Shown here: piece by piece, positions 1 to 5,309 of the stretch
Numbering within the stretch: the stretch's first letter is position 1
Layout of the letters: each line of letters starts with the position of its first letter
Notes under the pieces: model-generated
Database searches by the model: none
Told to the model about the DNA's origin: nothing
The model's input: the letters and a program-made list of their open reading frames with translations, nothing else
Program-made: the position numbers and the translations under genes
Assembly (NCBI GenBank): GCA_031258375.1
Contig: JAIRMX010000113.1
Span: forward strand, 1-5,705
Origin: Elusimicrobiota bacterium
Lineage (GTDB): Bacteria > Elusimicrobiota > Elusimicrobia > Elusimicrobiales > Elusimicrobiaceae
Length of the DNA stretch: 5,705 bases
Direction: 5' to 3'

Positions 1-125
1 CATCTGTAGTTAAGACAGATTCCGAAACAAGTTAGGAATGACAACAAAGACAATGGATACTGAAGCTGGCATGCCCCGTAAGAGCCTGCCCCCGAATGCT
101 CTTATCGGGGGTTTCAATACGGGGT
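1..125. repeat. Dispersed palindromic intergenic repeat, abutting the tatD 3' end
   Basis: This stretch has no credible gene and is dense with inverted repeats. ATCTGT (2-7) faces ACAGAT (15-20), and ATTCC (19-23) faces GGAAT (35-39). CCCCGTA (74-80) faces TACGGGG (118-124). Inside that last pair are two mutually exclusive hairpins: TAAGAGC (79-85) with GCTCTTA (98-104), and CCCCCGA (89-95) with TCGGGGG (105-111). Read on the minus strand it contains phrases such as GTCATTCC...GGAATCT and GTCACCCTGAA, which translate to VIPNLFRNL- and VTLNPV-like peptides. Such phrases are typical of dispersed intergenic repeats in several bacterial groups. Only one copy lies in the window, so repetitiveness is inferred from resemblance. 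No U-tract follows the hairpins on the minus strand, so a terminator role for tatD is uncertain. Confidence 0.6.
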
Positions 126-932
126 TCAGGGTGACAAAAGAGAAAAAACCGCAAGTGAGTTTTGCGTCGTAATATCCGCGACTTCGCTTAAAGGTTTTCC
201 CAAAACTTCTGCAAGCGTCGCGGCGATTTCTGGAATATTCGAAGGGTCGTTGCGCTTGCCGCGCTTGCTTTGCGGCGGCAGATACGGGCAATCCGTTTCT
301 ACGGTCAAGTGCTTTAGGCCGATTTTTTTGAAAGTATCCCGCAAATCGTTATTTTTCTTATAGCCGACAATTCCCGTAACGCCGATTAACAGCCCGCTGT
401 CCAAAGCTTTTTTCGCATCTTCGTATCTGCCGCTGAAGCAATGCATTATTCCGCCGCTGAAATCGGCGTTTTTCAGCGCGCCAAACAAATCTTCATACGC
501 GCTGAAATCGTTTTCAACGGAACTTTTGCGGCAATGTAAGATAATCGGTTTTTTTATATCTTCCGCAAGCGCAAGCATAATTTCTAAAACTTTACGCTGC
601 GTTTCTTTTGGCGAGGAATCTTCATAAGCATAGTCTAATCCGATTTCGCCGACGGCGCGCACAACCGGCATTTGTAAATAATTTTTCAGCTCCGGCAAAA
701 ATTCTTCTTTAAAATTTTTTGCCGTTATCGGGTGCATTCCGCAAACCGCGTAAACTTTATTTTGATATTTTGCGGTTAAGTCGATTGCCGGCCGCCACTC
801 GTTTTGTTCGCAGGCAATTTCTATTATATGGCTTAAGCCGGCGTCAAAAGATTTTTGAATTATTTCGTCTCTATCATTGTCAAAAGCGGGGTCGTTAATA
901 TGCGCGTGCGAATCTATAAATTTTATGCTCAT
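126..932 (-). CDS. tatD: TatD-family metal-dependent DNase (TatD/YcfH)
   Basis: A 268-aa cytoplasmic amidohydrolase-fold nuclease of the TatD family, whose members use two divalent metals and act as 3'-5' DNases or on related phosphoesters. All signature motifs are present: the N-terminal SHAH motif (H9, H11), GEIGLDY around E96, ILHCR with H133, MHCFSG with H164, and VETDCPYL with D214, followed by the family tail RGKRNDPSNI. Length is normal for the family. The ATG lies 3 nt after the TAA of the upstream gene, and the purine-rich AAGAGA at the end of that gene probably serves as the ribosome site, so the two are likely transcribed and translated together. The last codons (LSP and stop) fall in GTCACCCTGA, which looks like the edge of the neighbouring repeat, so the original C-terminus may have been altered. 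Whether this is the TatD or YcfH paralogue cannot be decided from sequence alone. Confidence 0.95.
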   Translation of the reverse strand: MSIKFIDSHAHINDPAFDNDRDEIIQKSFDAGLSHIIEIACEQNEWRPAIDLTAKYQNKVYAVCGMHPITAKNFKEEFLPELKNYLQMPVVRAVGEIGLDYAYEDSSPKETQRKVLEIMLALAEDIKKPIILHCRKSSVENDFSAYEDLFGALKNADFSGGIMHCFSGRYEDAKKALDSGLLIGVTGIVGYKKNNDLRDTFKKIGLKHLTVETDCPYLPPQSKRGKRNDPSNIPEIAATLAEVLGKPLSEVADITTQNSLAVFSLLSP

Positions 933-935
933 TTT

Positions 936-1703
936 TTATCTCTTTATATCGTCTTCGCTCATATCGTCGCGTATGCCAAAGCGCGTAAGGCAAAAATCGT
1001 ATTTAATAGGATCCTGCGGGCAAAACTCCGCAAAATTTTGGGAAATTTCCACGGCGGTTTCCATATCCGCTTGATTGCGTTTTGTCAATCCCAGCATACG
1101 CGCTACTCTGTGCATATGCACGTCGAGCGGCACAATAAGCGCGCTTTGCGGTATTTTATGCCAAAAGCCCGGGTCAACTTCGTCGCTGCGCGCCGCCCAG
1201 CGCAAAAACAAATTAAGTCTTTTAAGAGCGCTGTTTTTTGCGGGGTTTGGGATAAGCGTGTCAACTTTTCCGTAACTTCTTATTTGCGCCGCAAAAGCTC
1301 GCTGCGAAGCGACAAAATCTTTATCTTTAACGTAAAAACTATAAAATAAATTTTCCAAACTGCCGTAATTTTTTATTATTTGCGAAATCGCGCAAAGGAA
1401 ATTTACAAGTTCTTCCTGCGTAGTAAAGCGGTATTTAAACCCGTAAAAGATTTTATTTAGAGAATTTTTATCCGCCGCTAAAAGCGTTTTGCGCGGGCTT
1501 TCTCCTAAATTTTCTAAAATTTTGCCGACGGTTTTTATTATCTGCTTTACGTTTCCATAAGCAAAAGAAGCCGCGATTAAAGCGGCAATTTCCCTATCGC
1601 CGTCGTTTTTATAATTTGCCACAAATTGCAAAGGATCCGGCGAAATCAGCTCGGCTTTATTATATTTTGCGTATAATTCTTCAAGATATTCTTTTGTTAA
1701 CAT
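936..1703 (-). CDS. TIGR02757 / DUF2400 family protein
   Basis: A 255-aa soluble protein with no signal peptide or membrane segment. It matches my recollection of the TIGR02757 (DUF2400) family: SPDPLQFV near 21-28, DREIAALIAASFAYGNV at 36-52, NLFLRWAAR...VDPGFW at 164-181, VPLDVHMHRVARMLGL at 191-206 and a late DPIKYDFCLTRFGI block at 231-244. The DVHxxRxxxxLGL stretch resembles the segment in HhH-GPD base-excision glycosylases that contains the catalytic Asp, so a distant link to DNA repair is possible but is inference. The biochemical function of the family is not established as far as I know. It is the first gene of a two-gene unit with tatD. The start at 1701-1703 gives full family length. 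No clear Shine-Dalgarno precedes it; a TAGAAT box lies just upstream, so a very short leader is conceivable. Confidence 0.87.
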   Translation of the reverse strand: MLTKEYLEELYAKYNKAELISPDPLQFVANYKNDGDREIAALIAASFAYGNVKQIIKTVGKILENLGESPRKTLLAADKNSLNKIFYGFKYRFTTQEELVNFLCAISQIIKNYGSLENLFYSFYVKDKDFVASQRAFAAQIRSYGKVDTLIPNPAKNSALKRLNLFLRWAARSDEVDPGFWHKIPQSALIVPLDVHMHRVARMLGLTKRNQADMETAVEISQNFAEFCPQDPIKYDFCLTRFGIRDDMSEDDIKR

Positions 1704-1822
1704 AAATTTATTCTATCAATTTTTTATTATTCTGATTATCTGATTATTGGCAGTAATACTAAAAATCCCTTTCAGTCGTTATTTTTTATATATACATAAA
1801 ACTGCATCAGTAAAAATTGTTG
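1704..1822. other. AT-rich divergent intergenic spacer
   Basis: This is the part of the gap between the minus-strand TIGR02757-tatD unit and the promoter of the structured RNA. It must contain the start signals of the minus-strand unit, but no convincing -35/-10 pair is visible; TAGAAT on the minus strand close to the ATG and the TATATATA run near 1789-1795 are only weak candidates. An 8-nt direct tandem repeat, CTGATTAT at 1732-1739 and 1740-1747, is the only other structure seen. Confidence 0.4.
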
Positions 1823-1850
1823 TTGACATGAAATAAAATTTTGCTAAAAT
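1823..1850 (+). promoter_or_regulatory. Strong sigma70-type promoter of the structured RNA
   Basis: A perfect TTGACA -35 box (1823-1828) is separated by 16 nt from a TAAAAT -10 box (1845-1850, five of six consensus positions). The expected start of transcription is near 1857. It is the clearest promoter in the window and points into the structured RNA and the three-gene operon beyond it. Confidence 0.85.
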
Positions 1851-1871
1851 GATTATATCGGTAAAAGGAGT

Positions 1872-1889
1872 ATGCGATTTTTAATGTAA
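1872..1889 (+). CDS. Possible five-codon leader ORF (MRFLM)
   Basis: Near the 5' end of the predicted transcript, AAAAGGAG (1863-1870) precedes ATG CGA TTT TTA ATG TAA. The first ATG is only 1 nt from the GGAG, too close for normal initiation. The second ATG is followed at once by TAA, giving a start-stop pair 13 nt from the GGAG. Translation here could set the timing of folding of the structured RNA, but it may be chance. There is no run of one amino-acid codon as in classic amino-acid attenuators. Confidence 0.2.
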   Translation: MRFLM

Positions 1890-2043
1890 GCCCAAAAGGC
1901 TTAATAAAATTTTACTCTGTTTTTGGAACCTTATGAAGAATAAGGTGAGCTTTTGAAAAAACAAAAGCGCAAAGATGGTCCAAAAACAGTCGTCTTAAGG
2001 CACATAGAATCAGGACTGATCTTCTTGACGCTGTGTGCCGAGC

Positions 2044-2069
2044 GTTTGGCGTTCATATGAACGCCAAAC
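2044..2069 (+). repeat. Perfect 26-nt palindrome (P6 hairpin)
   Basis: GTTTGGCGTTCAT (2044-2056) is followed immediately by its exact reverse complement. In RNA this gives an 11-bp stem with an AUAU loop; in DNA it would be a two-fold symmetric site for a dimeric protein. It lies inside the structured RNA, between P5 and the terminator. Confidence 0.9.
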
Positions 2070-2070
2070 C

Positions 2071-2125
2071 ACGGCTGTTATATTCTGGGTTACCATCTTT
2101 GGCTCAAATATGACGGCCGTTTTTT
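2071..2125 (+). terminator. Strong intrinsic terminator between the structured RNA and the operon
   Basis: Positions 2071-2084 (ACGGCTGTTATATT) pair with 2107-2120 (AATATGACGGCCGT) over 14 bp including two G-U pairs. The stem continues after a bulged C as TGGG (2086-2089) with CTCA (2103-2106), and can be capped by CCA/TGG around a UCUU loop. Six T residues follow (2120-2125). The loop contains the 3' strand of P4 (2092-2101), and the 5' arm can instead pair with ACAGTCG (1986-1992), so formation may be conditional. Confidence 0.8.
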
Positions 2126-2154
2126 GCTAAAATAAAAATAGCGAGGTTAAAAAC

Positions 2155-3483
2155 ATGAAAAAATTATCAACTTTTCTTTGCCTGTTTTTTATATGTTCCG
2201 CATATTGTTTTTCCGTGCCTTACGGGCATTTGAAAGATTTTGAAGAAGACAGGCATTTGCATCTCATAGATAAAATAGTAAACAATCAGGAGATTACTTA
2301 TTGCTCTTATTTGTCATACGACACGCTGGAAAATATAAGCGAAGAGCAAACCGACGAACAGATAAACCTCGCTTTCAAAATGTGGACGCAGGACATTGCG
2401 GAGTTTATCCGCCAAAGCGGGCGCGAAAAAGAGTTTGGAGATATTGTATCTATACTTGAAAAAAAGCCAAAGTTAAGAAAATTAAAAGGCTGCAATTTTT
2501 CGGCTTTTGACAAAAAACGTGTCGCTTCCCTCTCTGGTCCAGCGGTTGAGAATAATACTGCGGTGGATATTTCTTTCATTTATGACAGCAATTTTGCGAA
2601 AAACAAATATGGAGGCGACAGAGCAAGAACAACATCTTATTTTAGCGTAAACCCGATAGTGCATATAGTTATAGATGAAGAGCGAGATATAGATTTTTTA
2701 GACATATTCAATATCGGCGTCTTAGATGATGAAAAAAAGGATTGTTTTAGCGGAATTTTAAGTACTGTAGAGCATGAATTGGGCCACGCGATAGGTTTGG
2801 CGGACCAATATGATGACGCACTTGGCAACGTAGATATTTCTTATTCCACAGTCTCACCGAGAAAAGGCATTATGAACGCCGAAGACAATTTTACTTGCGA
2901 CGATGTTGACGGGATAATAACTCTTGTTGACAGAGCTTTAGGCAATAAAACGAGAAAATTTCCTTCTTTTTGCAATGACGGGATTAGTTTTGTCGGAAGC
3001 AAAGAAGAAATTAAAGAAAGAAAGACATATTCCACCGACGATTTTGATTTTATCGGAGAAAGCACTGACAGACGATTAAAAAGACATAAAAACAACGCGC
3101 ATAACCACGCAATGTCTTTTGAACAACTAAAAAAAGATACGCGGGGTTTTGAAATAGAGTTTTTCAAAAAATTCCCATATGCTAGAGAATTTCGGTGTGT
3201 TCAAACCGGCACATATCAAAATGATTACCCGATAGGCGTTTGGATTAACGAAATGCGTGTAGACGAAAACAATAAGCAAATCGTGAAGAATATTTTTGAC
3301 GACAACGGCAAACAACTTTCCTCCGTATTGATAACGTATGAAGACGGCAAAATTATTTCAGAAAAAGAATTGCCTTTAAATTATGGTAAAAACAAACAAA
3401 AAGAGGCTGTTCAAAACGGCGAGAATATCAAAAGGGCTGTTGAGAAAGGAATACAAGATTTTGGGAATCTGTTAAAAAAATAA
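2155..3483 (+). CDS. Exported metzincin-like zinc metalloprotease with MORN/YwqK-like C-terminus
   Basis: A 442-aa exported protein, first of three in an operon. A signal peptide covers about residues 1-20 (two Lys, then a hydrophobic stretch ending near SAYC), with no clear lipobox. Residues 207-217 read HELGHAIGLAD, the metzincin pattern HExxHxxGxx(H/D): H207 and H211 would bind zinc, E208 would be catalytic, and D217 is the likely third ligand, as in snapalysin-type (M7) enzymes rather than the usual His. GIMN with M240 fits the Met-turn, and DDVDGIITL shortly after matches the DDIxGIxxLY helix of matrixin-like (M10) domains. Residues about 352-405 (GTYQNDYPIGVW, then DDNGK and YEDGK) resemble the MORN-type repeats of YwqK-like proteins, which may be a binding or anchoring module. 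A charged linker lies at about 280-340. GAGGTT at 2143-2148 is the likely ribosome site. The substrate is unknown. Expression probably depends on read-through or antitermination at 2071-2125. Confidence 0.85.
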   Translation: MKKLSTFLCLFFICSAYCFSVPYGHLKDFEEDRHLHLIDKIVNNQEITYCSYLSYDTLENISEEQTDEQINLAFKMWTQDIAEFIRQSGREKEFGDIVSILEKKPKLRKLKGCNFSAFDKKRVASLSGPAVENNTAVDISFIYDSNFAKNKYGGDRARTTSYFSVNPIVHIVIDEERDIDFLDIFNIGVLDDEKKDCFSGILSTVEHELGHAIGLADQYDDALGNVDISYSTVSPRKGIMNAEDNFTCDDVDGIITLVDRALGNKTRKFPSFCNDGISFVGSKEEIKERKTYSTDDFDFIGESTDRRLKRHKNNAHNHAMSFEQLKKDTRGFEIEFFKKFPYAREFRCVQTGTYQNDYPIGVWINEMRVDENNKQIVKNIFDDNGKQLSSVLITYEDGKIISEKELPLNYGKNKQKEAVQNGENIKRAVEKGIQDFGNLLKK

Positions 3484-3500
3484 ATTAAGGAGAATTAAAG

Positions 3501-3965
3501 ATGAGCAAAAGGATAAAAAGCGTTTTTTTAATAGGCATATTGTTCATTATGCCTTTGGCCGGCAACTCGCAGGATTTTAAGGATATTATAGATATTGTGC
3601 CGCCCTCTTTGCCTTCCGAAGAATTTAAGATTGTAATAGAAGGCCTTGCCCCTCTGATTCTGGTCGGCAGCGAAAAACCTTCAGTTGATATTATTGCCGT
3701 AGGTAAAGACAAAGACGGGAATGATTTCGCGGAGACTATTTTTCAAAATATTCAAGCCGTTAAAGCGGAGCCAAATGGAAAAGACAGTTCAATCGTAACA
3801 TTCTATTGGCTGGCAAAAGACCGTTCAGAGACATCCGCATCAGCCAAATTAGAAGAATTTAAAAAAGAGAATCCCGCGGCTGTGTTTTTCCTTTCCGTAA
3901 GAAACTGGAAAGATGAGGGAGTTTATAATATAGAAACTTCATCATTTCAAAAATTATTTGAATAA
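3501..3965 (+). CDS. Small exported protein, possible single CpaB/RcpC-like domain
   Basis: A 154-aa protein whose first 20-24 residues form a signal peptide (basic start, hydrophobic FLIGILFIMPLA, then a polar cleavage region). I do not recognise a named family with certainty. Residues about 60-137 follow the order of an RcpC/CpaB-like domain: PSVDIIAV, then ETIFQNIQAVKAE (compare the tvLqnVrVLa strand), then a strand VTFYWLA, a helix over SAKLEEFKKENPA and the strand FFLSVRNWKDE (compare the LsLR end). The next gene shows the same order more clearly, so the two may be related by duplication. AAGGAG (3487-3492) lies 8 nt before the ATG and 17 nt separate it from the upstream stop, so it is cotranscribed with both neighbours. 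It lacks the transmembrane anchor and SAF domain of true CpaB and is likely periplasmic or secreted. The domain call is tentative; the gene call is firm. Confidence 0.82.
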   Translation: MSKRIKSVFLIGILFIMPLAGNSQDFKDIIDIVPPSLPSEEFKIVIEGLAPLILVGSEKPSVDIIAVGKDKDGNDFAETIFQNIQAVKAEPNGKDSSIVTFYWLAKDRSETSASAKLEEFKKENPAAVFFLSVRNWKDEGVYNIETSSFQKLFE

Positions 3966-3979
3966 TTTGGAGATTAATT

Positions 3980-5275
3980 ATGAAATCGTTAAAAAATATT
4001 TTGCCTGCTTTTACAATTTTGTTTTTTATTGTTGGATGTTCCGACAAAGACAAATCCGTTTCCGTTCTGCCGCAGAACATAGGGCTTATGCAGCAAACCG
4101 CGAAGGCCTTGGATAATATCCCTTTGAATTATCGCGCTTTTCCGATTAAAATAGACGAAGCTACGGCAAATGCCGTCCGCACCTGCGCCCTTTGCACGCC
4201 AAAATATAAGGTGGATATATTAACAATGCTTGATATAAAACTAAAAGACGGCCAAAGAAAAAAAGCGGTTGCGACAGTGTTGCAAGACGTAAAATATAAT
4301 TCTCATTTTGAAATTAACGGACAGAATTATCTTACTTTATTGCTTACGTCTGTTGAAGCGCAATATATGTCTTTGCTTGACAAAAATCCACTTAAAATTC
4401 TATTGAGGTCTTTTAAGGATGGCAATATGCTGCCTTTAGAAATAGTAGATGAGAGCAGTTTCGAAAAGAGGTGGGATTATTATGAGCCAGATCATTATAC
4501 TTCAGATAAAGAGTATTTGTTAAAGATAAACGCGGATACGGCGCGGAATATTGAAAACGGCGATATCGTAAATATAAAAATTAAAGGAATGGACAACCTG
4601 CTCGCAAAAAGCGTTAAAATACTTGAATCGTTTTCACTTAATGGAGATTCTTTTGTGTCTTTTAATTTGACTCCCATAGAAGCACAATATCTTTTCTTTG
4701 CGGAGGCAGACAAAAAGAAAATTTATTTGTCAAAATCATTAAATAAAGAGATTTTAGAATGGATATCTCCTGCTCAAGAGAATGTGAAAGCGGCTCTTGC
4801 ATTGGCGGAAGAGTATATAATCATTGAGGATAAATTAGGCGCGGCCGACGCCGTTTCTTTCTTACGAAAAAAATATGGCTTTACATCAGAAGAATGGAGC
4901 GACTTTTATAAACAGGCTTCTTTTATGGGTTTGTTCGATAAAGTTGGAGAAAAAATTGCCGCCGATAATAAAAATTCAGCCTTTCCTTCAACAATTCCTT
5001 TGCCTGTGTCGGAACCCGCCGCGGAAGGATTATTTGAAAAGGCTGAAACGACGGCCTCTAAATCGACAGAAATTCTTGATAAAGGAGAAAATACCGTGAT
5101 GAAAGAGGCGCGGCAAGTATCATCTATAGAGCGATTCAAAATAGGGCTTCGTTATTATAACCAGGAGGATTATAATAAGGCTAAAGAGGAATGGGAGGCC
5201 GCGCTTGAACTTGACCCTAATAATACCGATGCGTTTTTTGGCTTAAAGAGAATCGAGGCAAGAACTTCCATATAA
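3980..5275 (+). CDS. Lipoprotein with two tandem CpaB/RcpC-like domains and a C-terminal TPR
   Basis: A 431-aa lipoprotein. The signal peptide ends in the lipobox IVGC with C20 as the lipidated residue and Ser at +2, which suggests outer-membrane sorting. Domain one (about 51-146) reads YRAFPIKIDEATANAV, then KVDILTML, VATVLQDVKYNS, LTLLLTSVEAQYMSLLD and LKILLRS. Domain two (about 178-254) repeats this: LLKINADTARNI, GDIVNIKI, SVKILES, VSFNLTPIEAQYLFFAE and KKIYLSK. Both match the RcpC/CpaB order, in which the domain ends with TPEEAxxLxxAxxxGxixLxLR. CpaB/RcpC is a periplasmic component of Flp/Tad pilus assembly. A helical region with low-complexity linker follows (265-375), then a TPR-like motif (382-417: RFKIGLRYYNQEDYNKAKEEWEAALELDPNN in pattern). 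Domain one carries an unusual C69-x-x-C72 where CpaB has its GD turn. GGAG (3969-3972) sits 7 nt before the ATG. It is last in the operon and no terminator is visible after it. Confidence 0.87.
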   Translation: MKSLKNILPAFTILFFIVGCSDKDKSVSVLPQNIGLMQQTAKALDNIPLNYRAFPIKIDEATANAVRTCALCTPKYKVDILTMLDIKLKDGQRKKAVATVLQDVKYNSHFEINGQNYLTLLLTSVEAQYMSLLDKNPLKILLRSFKDGNMLPLEIVDESSFEKRWDYYEPDHYTSDKEYLLKINADTARNIENGDIVNIKIKGMDNLLAKSVKILESFSLNGDSFVSFNLTPIEAQYLFFAEADKKKIYLSKSLNKEILEWISPAQENVKAALALAEEYIIIEDKLGAADAVSFLRKKYGFTSEEWSDFYKQASFMGLFDKVGEKIAADNKNSAFPSTIPLPVSEPAAEGLFEKAETTASKSTEILDKGENTVMKEARQVSSIERFKIGLRYYNQEDYNKAKEEWEAALELDPNNTDAFFGLKRIEARTSI

Positions 5276-5309
5276 TAAAAAATATCGTTTAATTTGTTAA
5301 TATATTAGT
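5276..5309 (+). other. Short AT-rich spacer before murE
   Basis: Only 34 nt separate the lipoprotein stop from the murE ATG. There is no GC-rich hairpin, no Shine-Dalgarno and no convincing promoter, so murE may be read through from the upstream operon. TATATT at 5301-5306 looks like a -10 box but lacks a -35 partner and lies too close to the ATG except for a leaderless start. Confidence 0.4.

Larger units (their letters stand above)
1857..2125 (+). ncRNA. Highly structured RNA of about 270 nt, unknown family (sRNA or leader/attenuator)
   Basis: No reading frame of note, but compact pairing is visible throughout. Hairpin TAAGCC/GGCTTA lies at 1887-1903. P1 is a perfect 10-bp helix, CTGTTTTTGG (1917-1926) with CCAAAAACAG (1980-1989). 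P1 encloses P2, ACCTTAT/ATAAGGT (1928-1946), and P3, GCTTTTG/CAAAAGC with an A6 loop (1949-1968). P4 is a 10-bp helix, CAAAGATGGT (1970-1979) with ACCATCTTTG (2092-2101). Its 5' strand directly abuts the 3' strand of P1, so P1 and P4 together form a pseudoknot that could stack coaxially. P5, GGCACATAG/CTGTGTGCC (1999-2039), and P6, a 26-nt palindrome (2044-2069), follow. ACAGTCG (1986-1992) can also pair with CGGCTGT (2072-2078), in competition with P1 and the terminator. The element has its own promoter and terminator. I see no conserved core of 6S, tmRNA, RNase P, SRP RNA or a known riboswitch. It is either an independent ncRNA or a leader controlling the operon at 2155. Confidence 0.72.

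Noticed and set aside
10..291. A 93-codon minus-strand open frame covering the left repeat
   Set aside because: Its C-terminal half is the translation of the intergenic repeat (VIPNLFRNL type) and its N-terminal half is tatD in another frame; no independent coding signal.
855..1349. Plus-strand open frames opposite tatD and the TIGR02757 gene
   Set aside because: Shadows of two well-supported minus-strand genes; the products are rich in Arg and Lys and low in complexity, with no recognisable domain.
1732..1747. Tandem octamer CTGATTAT x2 as an operator or short repeat array
   Set aside because: Only two copies in AT-rich sequence; easily chance.
1928..1950. Resemblance of CTTATGAAGAATAAGGTGAG to the start of a SAM-I riboswitch
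   Set aside because: The rest of the SAM-I core (GGAGGGA..., the CCCTATGAAACCC region) is absent, and the segment is explained as hairpin P2 and its flank.
1857..2125. Structured RNA as 6S RNA, tmRNA, RNase P RNA, SRP RNA or a c-di-GMP riboswitch
   Set aside because: None of the conserved cores I know for these families is present, and the pseudoknot plus three-way junction does not match the single long bulged rod of 6S RNA.
2128..2133. TAAAAT as the -10 of a separate promoter for the protease operon
   Set aside because: No -35 element at a workable distance upstream; that space is the terminator stem.
2155..2220. Metalloprotease as a lipoprotein
   Set aside because: The cysteines in its signal peptide are not preceded by a good lipobox (unlike IVGC in the third gene), so an ordinary signal peptide is more likely.
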